A stretch of DNA of 64,000 nucleotides, taken from Bathymodiolus brooksi (lineage: Eukaryota > Mollusca > Bivalvia > Mytilida > Modiolidae). A program made the translations under genes and the position numbers. The stretch is from positions 32,578,494 to 32,642,493 of the forward strand of contig OY804575.1 in NCBI GenBank assembly GCA_963680875.1. Direction: 5' to 3'. Positions 1 through 12,500 of this stretch are shown piece by piece. Below the pieces are notes generated by a model, which was given only the letters and a program-made list of their open reading frames with translations, did no database searches and had not been told where the DNA came from. Every line of letters begins with the position of its first letter. Within the stretch, counting starts at the first letter, position 1.

Positions 1-261
1 TCTAACTGAAAAACAAGAGATATCACACTGTCGGAACAACTCTAATATCTAACAGAAAAACAAAAAATACCACACTTTCGGAACAGTTCCACAATCTAAC
101 AGAAACACAAGAGATACCACACTGCCGGAACAGCTCTAATATCTAACAGAAAAACAAAAAATACCACACTGTCGGAACAGTTCCAAGATCTAGCAGAAAA
201 TCAAGAGATACCACACTGTCTGAACAGTTCCACAATCTAACAGAAAATCAAGATATATCAC

Positions 262-275
262 ACTGTTGCAACAGT
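262..275. repeat. Perfect 14-bp palindrome inside a monomer (example)
   Basis: ACTGTTGCAACAGT reads the same on both strands. In the consensus monomer the same place is ACTGT-CGGA-ACAGT, 5-bp arms around four unpaired bases, so this TGCA-centred monomer is the fully symmetric version. It is preceded two bases upstream by another palindrome, GATATATC (252-259). The pair recurs at the same place in each 1,404-bp unit (GATATATC at 1656 and 3060) and in other blocks (4322, 5681). Confidence 0.9.
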
Positions 276-631
276 TTCAAAACCTACCAGAAAAAAAAAC
301 ACCACACTGTCGGAACAGTTCCAAAATCTAACAGTAAAACAAGAGATATCACACTGTCGGAACAGTTACGCAATCTAACAGAAAAACAAGAGATATCACA
401 CTGTCGCAACAGTTTCAAAATCTACCAGAAAAACAAGAGATACCACACTGTCGGAACAGCTCTAAAATCTAACCGAAAAACAACAGATCCACACTGTCGG
501 AACAGTTACAAAATCTAACTGAAAACCAAGAGATGCCACACTGTCGGAACAGTTCCAAAATCTAACAGAAAAACAAAAGATATCACACTGTCGGAACAGT
601 TCTAAGATCTAACAGAAAAACAAGAAACACC

Positions 632-1288
632 ACACTGTCGGAACAGTTCCAAAATCTAACAGTAAAACAAGACATATCACACTGTCGGAACAGTTACGCA
701 ATCTAACAAAAAAACAAGAGATATCACACTGTCGCAACAGTTTCAAAATGTACCAGAAAAACAACAGATACCACACAGTCGGAATAGCTCCAAAATCAAA
801 CACAAACACAACAAATACCACACTGTCGGAACAGCTCTAAAACCTAACAGAAAAACAAAACATACCACACTCTCTGAACAATTCCAAAATCTAACAGAAA
901 AACAAGAGATACCACACTGTCGGAGCAGTTACAAATCGAACTGAAAAACAAGAGATACCACACTGTCGGAACAGTTCCAAAATCTAACAGTAAAACATCA
1001 GATATCACACTGTCGGAACAGTTACGCAATCTAACAGAAAAACAAGAGATATCACACTGTCGCAACAGTTACAAAATCTACAAGAAAAACAAGAGATACC
1101 ACACTGTCGGAATAGCTCCAAAATCAAACACAAACACAACAAATACCACACTGTCGGAACAGCTCTAAAATGTAACAGAAAAACAAAAAATACCACACTG
1201 TCTGAACAATTCCAAAATCTAACAGAAAAAAAAGAGATACCACACTGTCGGAACAGTTCTACAATCTAACAGAAAAACAAGAGATACC
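632..1288 (+). repeat. 7-monomer sub-repeat (328-329 bp) inside the 1,404-bp unit
   Basis: Monomers 14-20 (632-959) and 21-27 (960-1288) of the 30-mer follow almost the same type order. The order is TTCC with CAGTAAAAC, then TTACGCAATC, then a CGCAACAG monomer, the CGGAATAG monomer with CAAACACAAACAC, the CTCTAAAA monomer, and the CTGAACAATTCC monomer. The seventh monomer differs (CGGAGCAG in one, TTCTACAATC in the other). This is an older, more diverged layer of organisation between the 47-bp monomer and the 1,404-bp unit. The same run of types recurs in most other blocks of the window. Confidence 0.8.
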
Positions 1289-3340
1289 ACACTGTCGGAA
1301 CAGCTCTAAAATCTAACCGAAAAACAAGAGATCCAGACTGTCGGAACAGTTGCAAAATCTAACTGAAAAACAAGAGATACCAAATTGTCGAAACAGTTAC
1401 AAAATCTAACTGAAAAACAAGAGATATCACACTGTCGGAACAACTCTAATATCTAACAGAAAAACAAAAAATACCACACTTTCGGAACAGTTCCACAATC
1501 TAACAGAAACACAAGAGATACCACACTGCCGGAACAGCTCTAATATCTAACAGAAAAACAAAAAATACCACACTGTCGGAACAGTTCCAAGATCTAGCAG
1601 AAAATCAAGAGATACCACACTGTCTGAACAGTTCCACAATCTAACAGAAAATCAAGATATATCACACTGTTGCAACAGTTTCAAAACCTACCAGAAAAAA
1701 AAACACCACACTGTCGGAACAGTTCCAAAATCTAACAGTAAAACAAGAGATATCACACTGTCGGAACAGTTACGCAATCTAACAGAAAAACAAGAGATAT
1801 CACACTGTCGCAACAGTTTCAAAATCTACCAGAAAAACAAGAGATACCACACTGTCGGAACAGCTCTAAAATCTAACCGAAAAACAACAGATCCACACTG
1901 TCGGAACAGTTACAAAATCTAACTGAAAACCAAGAGATGCCACACTGTCGGAACAGTTCCAAAATCTAACAGAAAAACAAAAGATATCACACTGTCGGAA
2001 CAGTTCTAAGATCTAACAGAAAAACAAGAAACACCACACTGTCGGAACAGTTCCAAAATCTAACAGTAAAACAAGAGATATCACACTGTCGGAACAGTTA
2101 CGCAATCTAACAAAAAAACAAGAGATATCACACTGTCGCAACAGTTTCAAAATGTACCAGAAAAACAACAGATACCACACAGTCGGAATAGCTCCAAAAT
2201 CAAACACAAACACAACAAATACCACACTGTCGGAACAGCTCTAAAACCTAACAGAAAAACAAAACATACCACACTGTCTGAACAATTCCAAAATCTAACA
2301 GAAAAACAAGAGATACCACACTGTCGGAGCAGTTACAAATCGAACTGAAAAACAAGAGATACCACACTGTCGGAACAGTTCCAAAATCTAACAGTAAAAC
2401 ATCAGATATCACACTGTCGGAACAGTTACGCAATCTAACAGAAAAACAAGAGATATCACACTGTCGCAACAGTTACAAAATCTACAAGAAAAACAAGAGA
2501 TACCACACTGTCGGAATAGCTCCAAAATCAAACACAAACACAACAAATACCACACTGTCGGAACAGCTCTAAAATGTAACAGAAAAACAAAAAATACCAC
2601 ACTGTCTGAACAATTCCAAAATCTAACAGAAAAAAAAGAGATACCACACTGTCGGAACAGTTCTACAATCTAACAGAAAAACAAGAGATACCACACTGTC
2701 GGAACAGCTCTAAAATCTAACCGAAAAACAAGAGATCCAGACTGTCGGAACAGTTGCAAAATCTAACTGAAAAACAAGAGATACCAAATTGTCGAAACAG
2801 TTACAAAATCTAACTGAAAAACAAGAGATATCACACTGTCGGAACAACTCTAATATCTAACAGAAAAACAAAAAATACCACACTTTCGGAACAGTTCCAC
2901 AATCTAACAGAAACACAAGAGATACCACACTGCCGGAACAGCTCTAATATCTAACAGAAAAACAAAAAATACCACACTGTCGGAACAGTTCCAAGATCTA
3001 GCAGAAAATCAAGAGATACCACACTGTCTGAACAGTTCCACAATCTAACAGAAAATCAAGATATATCACACTGTTGCAACAGTTTCAAAACCTACCAGAA
3101 AAAAAAACACCACACTGTCGGAACAGTTCCAAAATCTAACAGTAAAACAAGAGATATCACACTGTCGGAACAGTTACGCAATCTAACAGAAAAACAAGAG
3201 ATATCACACTGTCGCAACAGTTTCAAAATCTACCAGAAAAACAAGAGATACCACACTGTCGGAACAGCTCTAAAATCTAACCGAAAAACAACAGATCCAC
3301 ACTGTCGGAACAGTTACAAAATCTAACTGAAAACCAAGAG

Positions 3341-6060
3341 ATACCACACTGTCGGAACAGCTCTAATATCTAACAGAAAAACAAAAAATACCACACTTTC
3401 GGAACAGTTCCAAAATCGAACAGAAAAACAAGAGATACCACACTGTCGGCACATTTCTAAGATCTAACAGAAAAACAAGAGATACCACACTGTCCGAACA
3501 TTTCTAAGGTCTAACAGAAAAACAAGAGATACCACACTCTCGGAACAGTTCTAAGATCTAACAGAAAAACAAGAAACACCACACTGTCGGAACAGTTCCA
3601 AAATCTAACAGTAAAACAAGAGATATCACACTGTCGGAACAGTTACGCAATATAACAGAAAAACAAGAGATATCACACTGTTGCAACAGTTTCAAAACCT
3701 ACCAAGAAAACAACAGATACCACACAGTCGGAATAGCTCCAAAATCAAACACAAACACAACAAATACCACACTGTCGGAACAGCTCTAAAACCTAACAAA
3801 AAAACAAAAAATACCACACTGTCTGAACAATTCCAAAATCTAACAAAAAAACAAGAGATACCACACTTTCGGAACAGCTCTAAAATCTAACAGAAAAACA
3901 AGAGATACCACACTGTCGGAGCAGTTACAAATCTAACTGAAAAACAAGGGCTACCACACTGTCGGAACAGCTCTAAAATCTAACCGAAAAACAAGAGATC
4001 CACACTGTCGGAACAGTTACAAAATCTAACTGAAAAACAAGAGATACCACACTGTCGGAACAGTTACAAAATCTAACTGAAAAACAAGAGATACCACACT
4101 GTCGGAACAGCTCTAATATCTAACAGAAAAACAAAACATACCACACTTTCGGAACAGTTCGACAATCTAACAGAAAAACAAGAGATACCACACTGCCGGA
4201 ACAGCTCTAATATCTAACATAAAAACAAAAATACCACACTGTCGGAACAGTTCCAAGATCTAGCAGAAAATCAAGTGATACTACACTGTTGGAACAGTTC
4301 CACAATCTAACAGAAAATCAAGATATATCACACTGTTGCAACAGTTTCAAAACCTACCAGAAAAACAAGAAACACCACACTGTCGGAACAGTTCCAAAAT
4401 CTAACAGTAAAACAAGAGATATCACACTGTCGGAACAGTTACGCAATCTAACAGAAAAACAAGAGATATCACACTGTCGCAACAGTTTCAAAATCTACCA
4501 GAAAAACAAGAGATACCACACTGTCGTAACAGCTCTAATATCTAACCAAAAAACAAGAGATCCACACTGTCGGAACAGCTACAAAATCTAACTGAAAACC
4601 AAGAGATGCCACACTGTCGGAACAGTTCCAAAATCTAACAGAAAAACAAAAGATATCACACTGTCGGAACAGTTCTAAGATCTAACAGAAAAACAAGAAA
4701 CACCACACTGTCGGAACAGTTCCAAATCTAACAGTAAAACAAGACATATCACACTGTCGGAACAGTTACGCAATCTAACAAAAAAACAAGAGATATCACA
4801 CTGTCGCAACAGTTTCAAAATGTACAAGAAAAACAACAGATACCACACAGTCGGAATAGCTCCAAAATCAAACACAAACACAACAAATACCACACTGTCG
4901 GAACAGCTCTAAAACCAAACAGAAAAACAAAACATACCACACTGTCTGAACAATTCCAAAATCTAACAGAAAAACAAGAGATACCACACTGTCGGAGCAG
5001 TTACAAATCGAACTGAAAAACAAGAGATACCACACTGTCGGAACAGTTCCAAAATCTAACAGTAAAACATCAGATATCACACTGTCGGAACAGTTACGCA
5101 ATCTAACAGAAAAACAAGAGATATCACACTGTCGCAACAGTTACAAAATCTACAAGAAAAACAAGAGATACCACACTGTCGGAATAGCTCCAAAATCAAA
5201 CACAAACACAACAAATACCACACTGTCGGAACAGCTCTAAAATGTAACAGAAAAACAAGAGATACCACACTGTCGGAACAGTTCTACAATCTAACAGAAA
5301 AACAAGAGATACCACACTGTCGGAACAGCTCTAAAATCTAACCGAAAAACAAGAGATCCAGACTGTCGGAACAGTTGCAAAATCTAACTGAAAAACAAGA
5401 GATACCAAATTGTCGAAACAGTTACAAAATCTAACTGAAAAACAAGAGATATCACACTGTCGGAACAACTCTAATATCTAACAGAAAAACAAAAAATACC
5501 ACACTTTCGGAACAGTTCCACAATCTAACAGAAACACAAGAGATACCACACTGCCGGAACAGCTCTAATATCTAACAGAAAAACAAAAAATACCACACTG
5601 TCGGAACAGTTCCAAGATCTAGCAGAAAATCAAGAGATACCACACTGTCTGAACAGTTCCACAATCTAACAGAAAATCAAGATATATCACACTGTTGCAA
5701 CAGTTTCAAAACCTACCAGAAAAAAAAACACCACACTGTCGGAACAGTTCCAAAATCTAACAGTAAAACAAGAGATATCACACTGTCGGAACAGTTACGC
5801 AATCTAACAGAAAAACAAGAGATATCACACTGTCGCAACAGTTTCAAAATCTACCAGAAAAACAAGAGATACCACACTGTCGGAACAGCTCTAAAATCTA
5901 ACCGAAAAACAAGAGATCCACACTGTCGGAACAGTTACAAAATCTAACTGAAAACCAAGAGATACCACACTGTCGGAACAGCTCTAATATCTAACAGAAA
6001 AACAAAAAATACCACACTTTCGGAACAGTTCCAAAATCGAACAGAAAAACAAGAGATACC
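3341..6060 (+). repeat. Mosaic of monomer types, no local tandem period above 47 bp
   Basis: This stretch joins pieces related to the 1,404-bp HOR in other orders, such as 4675-5700, which follows monomers 13-30 and then 1-6. It carries private markers: a 1-bp deletion giving TTCCAAATC near 4720, CCAAACAG near 4917 instead of CCTAACAG, and loss of one monomer near 5239, where the front of the AAAATGTAACAG monomer is fused to the AAGAGATACC end of the next. All three markers recur at 13.9-14.5 kb, and the first two at 28.2-28.4 kb. No gene is present. Confidence 0.85.
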
Positions 6061-6960
6061 ACACTGCCGGAACAGCTCTAATATCTAACAGAAAAACAAA
6101 AATACCACACTTTCGGAACAGTTCCAAAATCTAACAGAAACACAAGAGATACCACACTGTCGGCACATTTCTAAGATCTAACAGAAAAACAAGAGATACC
6201 ACACTGTCGGAACATTTCTAAGATCTAACAGAAAAACAAGAGATACCACACTCTCGGAACAGTTCTAAGATCTAACAGAAAAACAAGAAACACCACACTG
6301 TCGGAACAGTTCCAAAATCTAACAGTAAAACAAGAGATATCACACTGTCGGAACAGTTACGCAATCTAACAGAAAAACAAGAGATATCACACTGTTGCAA
6401 CAGTTTCAAAACCTACCAAGAAAACAAGAGATGCCACACTGTCGGAACAGTTCCAAATTCTAACAGAAAAACAAGAAACACCACACTGTCGGAACAGTTC
6501 CAAAATCTACCAGAAAAACAAGAGATACCACACTGCCGGAACAGCTCTAATATCTAACAGAAAAACAAAAATACCACACTTTCGGAACAGTTCCAAAATC
6601 TAACAGAAACACAAGAGATACCACACTGTCGGCACATTTCTAAGATCTAACAGAAAAACAAGAGATACCACACTGTCGGAACATTTCTAAGATCTAACAG
6701 AAAAACAAGAGATACCACACTCTCGGAACAGTTCTAAGATCTAACAGAAAAACAAGAAACACCACACTGTCGGAACAGTTCCAAAATCTAACAGTAAAAC
6801 AAGAGATATCACACTGTCGGAACAGTTACGCAATCTAACAGAAAAACAAGAGATATCACACTGTTGCAACAGTTTCAAAACCTACCAAGAAAACAAGAGA
6901 TACCACACTGTCGGAACAGTTCCAAATTCTAACAGAAAAACAAGAAACACCACACTGTCG
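6061..6960 (+). repeat. 469-bp (10-monomer) tandem duplication
   Basis: ACACTGCCGG followed by AACAGCTCTAATATC occurs at 6061 and again at 6530, a spacing of 469 bp (10 monomers less 1 bp). Downstream markers match in order: CGGCACATTTCTAAGATC, CGGAACATTTCTAAGATC, CACTCTCGG, AAACACC and CCAAATTC. The match lasts until about 6960, where CGGAACAG in copy 1 corresponds to CGGAATAG in copy 2. The same duplication is present 9,270 bp downstream, so it predates copying of the super-unit. Confidence 0.88.
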
Positions 6961-8527
6961 GAATAGCTCCAAAATCAAACACAAACACAACAAATACCAC
7001 ACTGTCGGAACAGCTCTAAAACCTAACAAAAAAACAAAAAATACCACACTGTCTGAACAATTCCAAAATCTAACAAAAAAACAAGAGATACCACACTTTC
7101 GGAACACCTCTAAAATCTAACCGAAAAACAAGAGATACCACACTGTCGGAGCAGTTACAAATCTAACTGAAAAACAAGGGCTACCACACTGTCGGAACAG
7201 CTCTAAAATCTAACCGAAAAACAAGAGATCCACACTGTCGGAACAGTTACAAAATCTAACTGAAAAACAAGAGATACCACACTGTCGGAACAGTTACAAA
7301 ATCTAACTGAAAAACAAGAGATACCACACTGTCGGAACAGCTCTAATATCTAACAGAAAAACAAAACATACCACACTTTCGGAACAGTTCGACAATCTAA
7401 CAGAAAAACAAGAGATACCACACTGCCGGAACAGCTCTAATATCTAACATAAAAACAAAAATACCACACTGTCGGAACAGTTCCAAGATCTAGCAGAAAC
7501 ACAAGAGATACCACACTGTCGGCACATTTCTAAGATCTAACAGAAAAACAAGAGATACCACACTGCCGGAACAGCTCTAATATCTAACATAAAAACAAAA
7601 ATACCACACTTTCGGAACAGTTCCAAAATCTAACAGAAACACAAGAGATACCACACTGTCGGCACATTTCTAAGATCTAACAGAAAAACAAGAGATACCA
7701 CACTGTCGGAACATTTCTAAGATCTAACAGAAAAACAAGAGATACCACACTCTCGGAACAGTTCTAAGATCTAACAGAAAAACAAGAAACACCACACTGT
7801 CGGAACAGTTCCAAAATCTAACAGTAAAACAAGAGATATCACACTGTCGGAACAGTTACGCAATCTAACAGAAAAACAAGAGATATCACACTGTTGCAAC
7901 AGTTTCAAAACCTACCAAGAAAACAAGAGATACCACACTGTCGGAACAGTTCCAAATTCTAACAGAAAAACAAGAAACACCACACTGTCGGAATAGCTCC
8001 AAAATCAAACACAAACACAACAAATACCACACTGTCGGAACAGCTCTAAAACCTAACAAAAAAACAAAAAATACCACACTGTCTGAACAATTCCAAAATC
8101 TAACAAAAAAACAAGAGATACCACACTTTCGGAACACCTCTAAAATCTAACCGAAAAACAAGAGATACCACACTGTCGGAGCAGTTACAAATCTAACTGA
8201 AAAACAAGGGCTACCACACTGTCGGAACAGCTCTAAAATCTAACCGAAAAACAAGAGATCCACACTGTCGGAACAGTTACAAAATCTAACTGAAAAACAA
8301 GAGATACCACACTGTCGGAACAGTTACAAAATCTAACTGAAAAACAAGAGATACCACACTGTCGGAACAGCTCTAATATCTAACAGAAAAACAAAACATA
8401 CCACACTTTCGGAACAGTTCGACAATCTAACAGAAAAACAAGAGATACCACACTGCCGGAACAGCTCTAATATCTAACATAAAAACAAAAATACCACACT
8501 GTCGGAACAGTTCCAAGATCTAGCAGA
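6521..8527 (+). repeat. 1,030-bp (22-monomer) tandem duplication
   Basis: 6521-7550 and 7551-8527 match at a spacing of 1,030 bp (22 x 47 less 4). The shared markers include TTGCAACAG near 6863 and 7893, CAAGGGCTACC near 7176 and 8206, and TTCGACAATC near 7388 and 8418. The junction lies near 7498, where TAGCAGAAAC replaces TAGCAGAAAATC. The super-unit copy at 9571-17810 has only one copy of this block, so this is a gain here or a loss there. Confidence 0.88.
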
Positions 8528-9570
8528 AAATCAAGAGATACTACACTGTTGGAACAGTTCCACAATCTAACAGAAAATCAAGATATATCACACTGTTGCA
8601 ACAGTTTCAAAACCTACCAGAAAAACAAGAAACACCACACTGTCGGAACAGTTCCAAAATCTAACAGTAAAACAAGAGATATCACACTGTCGGAACAGTT
8701 ACGCAATCTAACAGAAAAACAAGAGATATCACACTGTCGCAACAGTTTCAAAATCTACCAGAAAAACAAGAGATACCACACTGTCGTAACAGCTCTAATA
8801 TCTAACCGAAAAACAAGAGATCCACACTGTCGGAACAGTTACAAAATCTAACTGAAAACCAAGAGATGCCACACTGTCGGAACAGTTCCAAAATCTAACA
8901 GAAAAACAAAAGATATCACACTGTCGGAACAGTTACAAATCGAACTGAAAAACAAGAGATACCACACTGTCGGAACAGTTCCAAAATCTAACAGTAAAAC
9001 ATCAGATATCACACTGTCGGAACAGTTACGCAATCTAACAGAAAAACAAGAGATATCACACTGTCGCAACAGTTTCAAAATCTACAAGAAAAACAAGAGA
9101 TACCACACTGTCGGAATAGCTCCAAAATCAAACACAAACACAACAAATACCACACTGTCGGAACAGCTCTAAAATGTAACAGAAAAACAAAAAATACCAC
9201 ACTGTCTGAACAATTCCAAAATCTAACAGAAAAAAAAGAGATACCACACTGTCGGAACAGCTCTAATATCTAACAGAAAAACAAGAGATATCACACTGTC
9301 GGAACAACTCTAATATCTAACAGAAAAACAAAAATACCACACTTTCGGAACAGTTCCACAATCTAACAGAAACACAAGAGATACCACACTGCCGGAACAG
9401 CTCTAATATCTAACATAAAAACAAAACATACCACACTGTCGGAACAGTTCCAAGATCTAGCAGAAAATCAAGAGATACCACACTGTCTGAACAGTTCCAC
9501 AATCTAACAGAAAATCAAGATATATCACACTGTTGCAACAGTTTCAAAACCTACCAGAAAAATAAGAAAC
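8528..9570 (+). repeat. Tail of super-unit copy 1, mosaic monomers
   Basis: Ordinary 47-bp monomers continue without a gene. The stretch matches 16768-17810 at 8,240-bp spacing, including the ACTACACTGTTGG monomer near 8540, CGTAACAG near 8784 and the AAATAAGAAACACC monomer near 9560. Near 9240-9300 it joins CTCTAATATC monomers in an order absent from the 1,404-bp unit. Confidence 0.82.
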
Positions 9571-12500
9571 ACCACACTGTCGGAACAGTTCCAAAATCTA
9601 ACAGTAAAACAAGAGATATCACACTGTCGGAACAGTTACGCAATCTAACAGAAAAACAAGAGATATCACACTGTCGCAACAGTTTCAAAATCTACCAGAA
9701 AAACAAGAGATACCACACTGTCGGAACAGCTCTAAAATCTAACCGAAAAACAACAGATCCACACTGTCGGAACAGTTACAAAATCTAACTGAAAACCAAG
9801 AGATGCCACACTGTCGGAACAGTTCCAAAATCTAACAGAAAAACAAAAGATATCACACTGTCGGAACAGTTCTAAGATCTAACAGAAAAACAAGAAACAC
9901 CACACTGTCGGAACAGTTCCAAAATCTAACAGTAAAACAAGACATATCACACTGTCGGAACAGTTACGCAATCTAACAAAAAAACAAGAGATATCACACT
10001 GTCGCAACAGTTTCAAAATGTACCAGAAAAACAACAGATACCACACAGTCGGAATAGCTCCAAAATCAAACACAAACACAACAAATACCACACTGTCGGA
10101 ACAGCTCTAAAACCTAACAGAAAAACAAAACATACCACACTGTCTGAACAATTCCAAAATCTAACAGAAAAACAAGAGATACCACACTGTCGGAGCAGTT
10201 ACAAATCGAACTGAAAAACAAGAGATACCACACTGTCGGAACAGTTCCAAAATCTAACAGTAAAACATCAGATATCACACTGTCGGAACAGTTACGCAAT
10301 CTAACAGAAAAACAAGAGATATCACACTGTCGCAACAGTTACAAAATCTACAAGAAAAACAAGAGATACCACACTGTCGGAATAGCTCCAAAATCAAACA
10401 CAAACACAACAAATACCACACTGTCGGAACAGCTCTAAAATGTAACAGAAAAACAAAAAATACCACACTGTCTGAACAATTCCAAAATCTAACAGAAAAA
10501 AAAGAGATACCACACTGTCGGAACAGTTCTACAATCTAACAGAAAAACAAGAGATACCACACTGTCGGAACAGCTCTAAAATCTAACCGAAAAACAAGAG
10601 ATCCAGACTGTCGGAACAGTTGCAAAATCTAACTGAAAAACAAGAGATACCAAATTGTCGAAACAGTTACAAAATCTAACTGAAAAACAAGAGATATCAC
10701 ACTGTCGGAACAACTCTAATATCTAACAGAAAAACAAAAAATACCACACTTTCGGAACAGTTCCACAATCTAACAGAAACACAAGAGATACCACACTGCC
10801 GGAACAGCTCTAATATCTAACAGAAAAACAAAAAATACCACACTGTCGGAACAGTTCCAAGATCTAGCAGAAAATCAAGAGATACCACACTGTCTGAACA
10901 GTTCCACAATCTAACAGAAAATCAAGATATATCACACTGTTGCAACAGTTTCAAAACCTACCAGAAAAAAAACCACCACACTGTCGGAACAGTTCCAAAA
11001 TCTAACAGTAAAACAAGAGATATCACACTGTCGGAACAGTTACGCAATCTAACAGAAAAACAAGAGATATCACACTGTCGCAACAGTTTCAAAATCTACC
11101 AGAAAAACAAGAGATACCACACTGTCGGAACAGCTCTAAAATCTAACCGAAAAACAACAGATCCACACTGTCGGAACAGTTACAAAATCTAACTGAAAAC
11201 CAAGAGATGCCACACTGTCGGAACAGTTCCAAAATCTAACAGAAAAACAAAAGATATCACACTGTCGGAACAGTTCTAAGATCTAACAGAAAAACAAGAA
11301 ACACCACACTGTCGGAACAGTTCCAAAATCTAACAGTAAAACAAGACATATCACACTGTCGGAACAGTTACGCAATCTAACAAAAAAACAAGAGATATCA
11401 CACTGTCGCAACAGTTTCAAAATGTACCAGAAAAACAACAGATACCACACAGTCGGAATAGCTCCAAAATCAAACACAAACACAACAAATACCACACTGT
11501 CGGAACAGCTCTAAAACCTAACAGAAAAACAAAACATACCACACTGTCTGAACAATTCCAAAATCTAACAGAAAAACAAGAGATACCACACTGTCGGAGC
11601 AGTTACAAATCGAACTGAAAAACAAGAGATACCACACTGTCGGAACAGTTCCAAAATCTAACAGTAAAACATCAGATATCACACTGTCGGAACAGTTACG
11701 CAATCTAACAGAAAAACAAGAGATATCACACTGTCGCAACAGTTACAAAATCTACAAGAAAAACAAGAGATACCACACTGTCGGAATAGCTCCAAAATCA
11801 AACACAAACACAACAAATACCACACTGTCGGAACAGCTCTAAAATGTAACAGAAAAACAAAAAATACCACACTGTCTGAACAATTCCAAAATCTAACAGA
11901 AAAAAAAGAGATACCACACTGTCGGAACAGTTCTACAATCTAACAGAAAAACAAGAGATACCACACTGTCGGAACAGCTCTAAAATCTAACCGAAAAACA
12001 AGAGATCCAGACTGTCGGAACAGTTGCAAAATCTAACTGAAAAACAAGAGATACCAAATTGTCGAAACAGTTACAAAATCTAACTGAAAAACAAGAGATA
12101 TCACACTGTCGGAACAACTCTAATATCTAACAGAAAAACAAAAAATACCACACTTTCGGAACAGTTCCACAATCTAACAGAAACACAAGAGATACCACAC
12201 TGCCGGAACAGCTCTAATATCTAACAGAAAAACAAAAAATACCACACTGTCGGAACAGTTCCAAGATCTAGCAGAAAATCAAGAGATACCACACTGTCTG
12301 AACAGTTCCACAATCTAACAGAAAATCAAGATATATCACACTGTTGCAACAGTTTCAAAACCTACCAGAAAAAAAAACACCACACTGTCGGAACAGTTCC
12401 AAAATCTAACAGTAAAACAAGAGATATCACACTGTCGGAACAGTTACGCAATCTAACAGAAAAACAAGAGATATCACACTGTCGCAACAGTTTCAAAATC

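Larger units (their letters stand above)
1..3340 (+). repeat. 1,404-bp 30-monomer higher-order repeat, 2.4 copies
   Basis: The start sequence TCTAACTGAAAAACAAGAG recurs at 1405 and 2809, so the period is 1,404 bp. I parsed 30 monomers per unit. The 6-bp shortfall from 30 x 47 is explained by one 44-bp monomer (run of A before CACC near 295) and three 46-bp monomers (GATCC ends near 490 and 1332, and ACAAATCG near 930). By eye, copies 1 and 2 differ at only two places: GACATATC near 671 versus GAGATATC near 2075, and CACTCTCTG near 868 versus CACTGTCTG near 2272. The third copy stops matching near 3340, where GATGCC is replaced by GATACC and a different monomer order follows. Confidence 0.93.
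301..9570 (+). repeat. 9,270-bp super-unit, copy 1
   Basis: Sequence from about 301 reappears 9,270 bp downstream, marker for marker, as far as about 7,500, then 8,240 bp downstream from about 8,528. It contains most of the 1,404-bp HOR block, a mosaic segment, a 469-bp tandem duplication and a 1,030-bp tandem duplication. The size corresponds to about 198 monomers after allowing for short ones. Upstream of 301 the match at this spacing is lost: the AAAAAAAACACC monomer near 290 corresponds to an AAATAAGAAACACC monomer near 9560. Confidence 0.85.

Noticed and set aside
61..110. CENP-B-box-like match in the CTTTCGGAACAGTTCC monomers
   Set aside because: TTCG followed four bases later by A fits the first part of the box, but the essential CGGG is absent (TCCA instead). 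The match is too weak to call.
541..600. Steroid-receptor-type half site GGAACA
   Set aside because: Six bases match by chance in a repeated monomer, and the second half site with the required 3-base spacing is missing.
763..830. CA microsatellite in the CAAACACAAACAC monomer
   Set aside because: The stretch is one 47-bp monomer of fixed length that recurs unchanged; it is not an expanding dinucleotide repeat.
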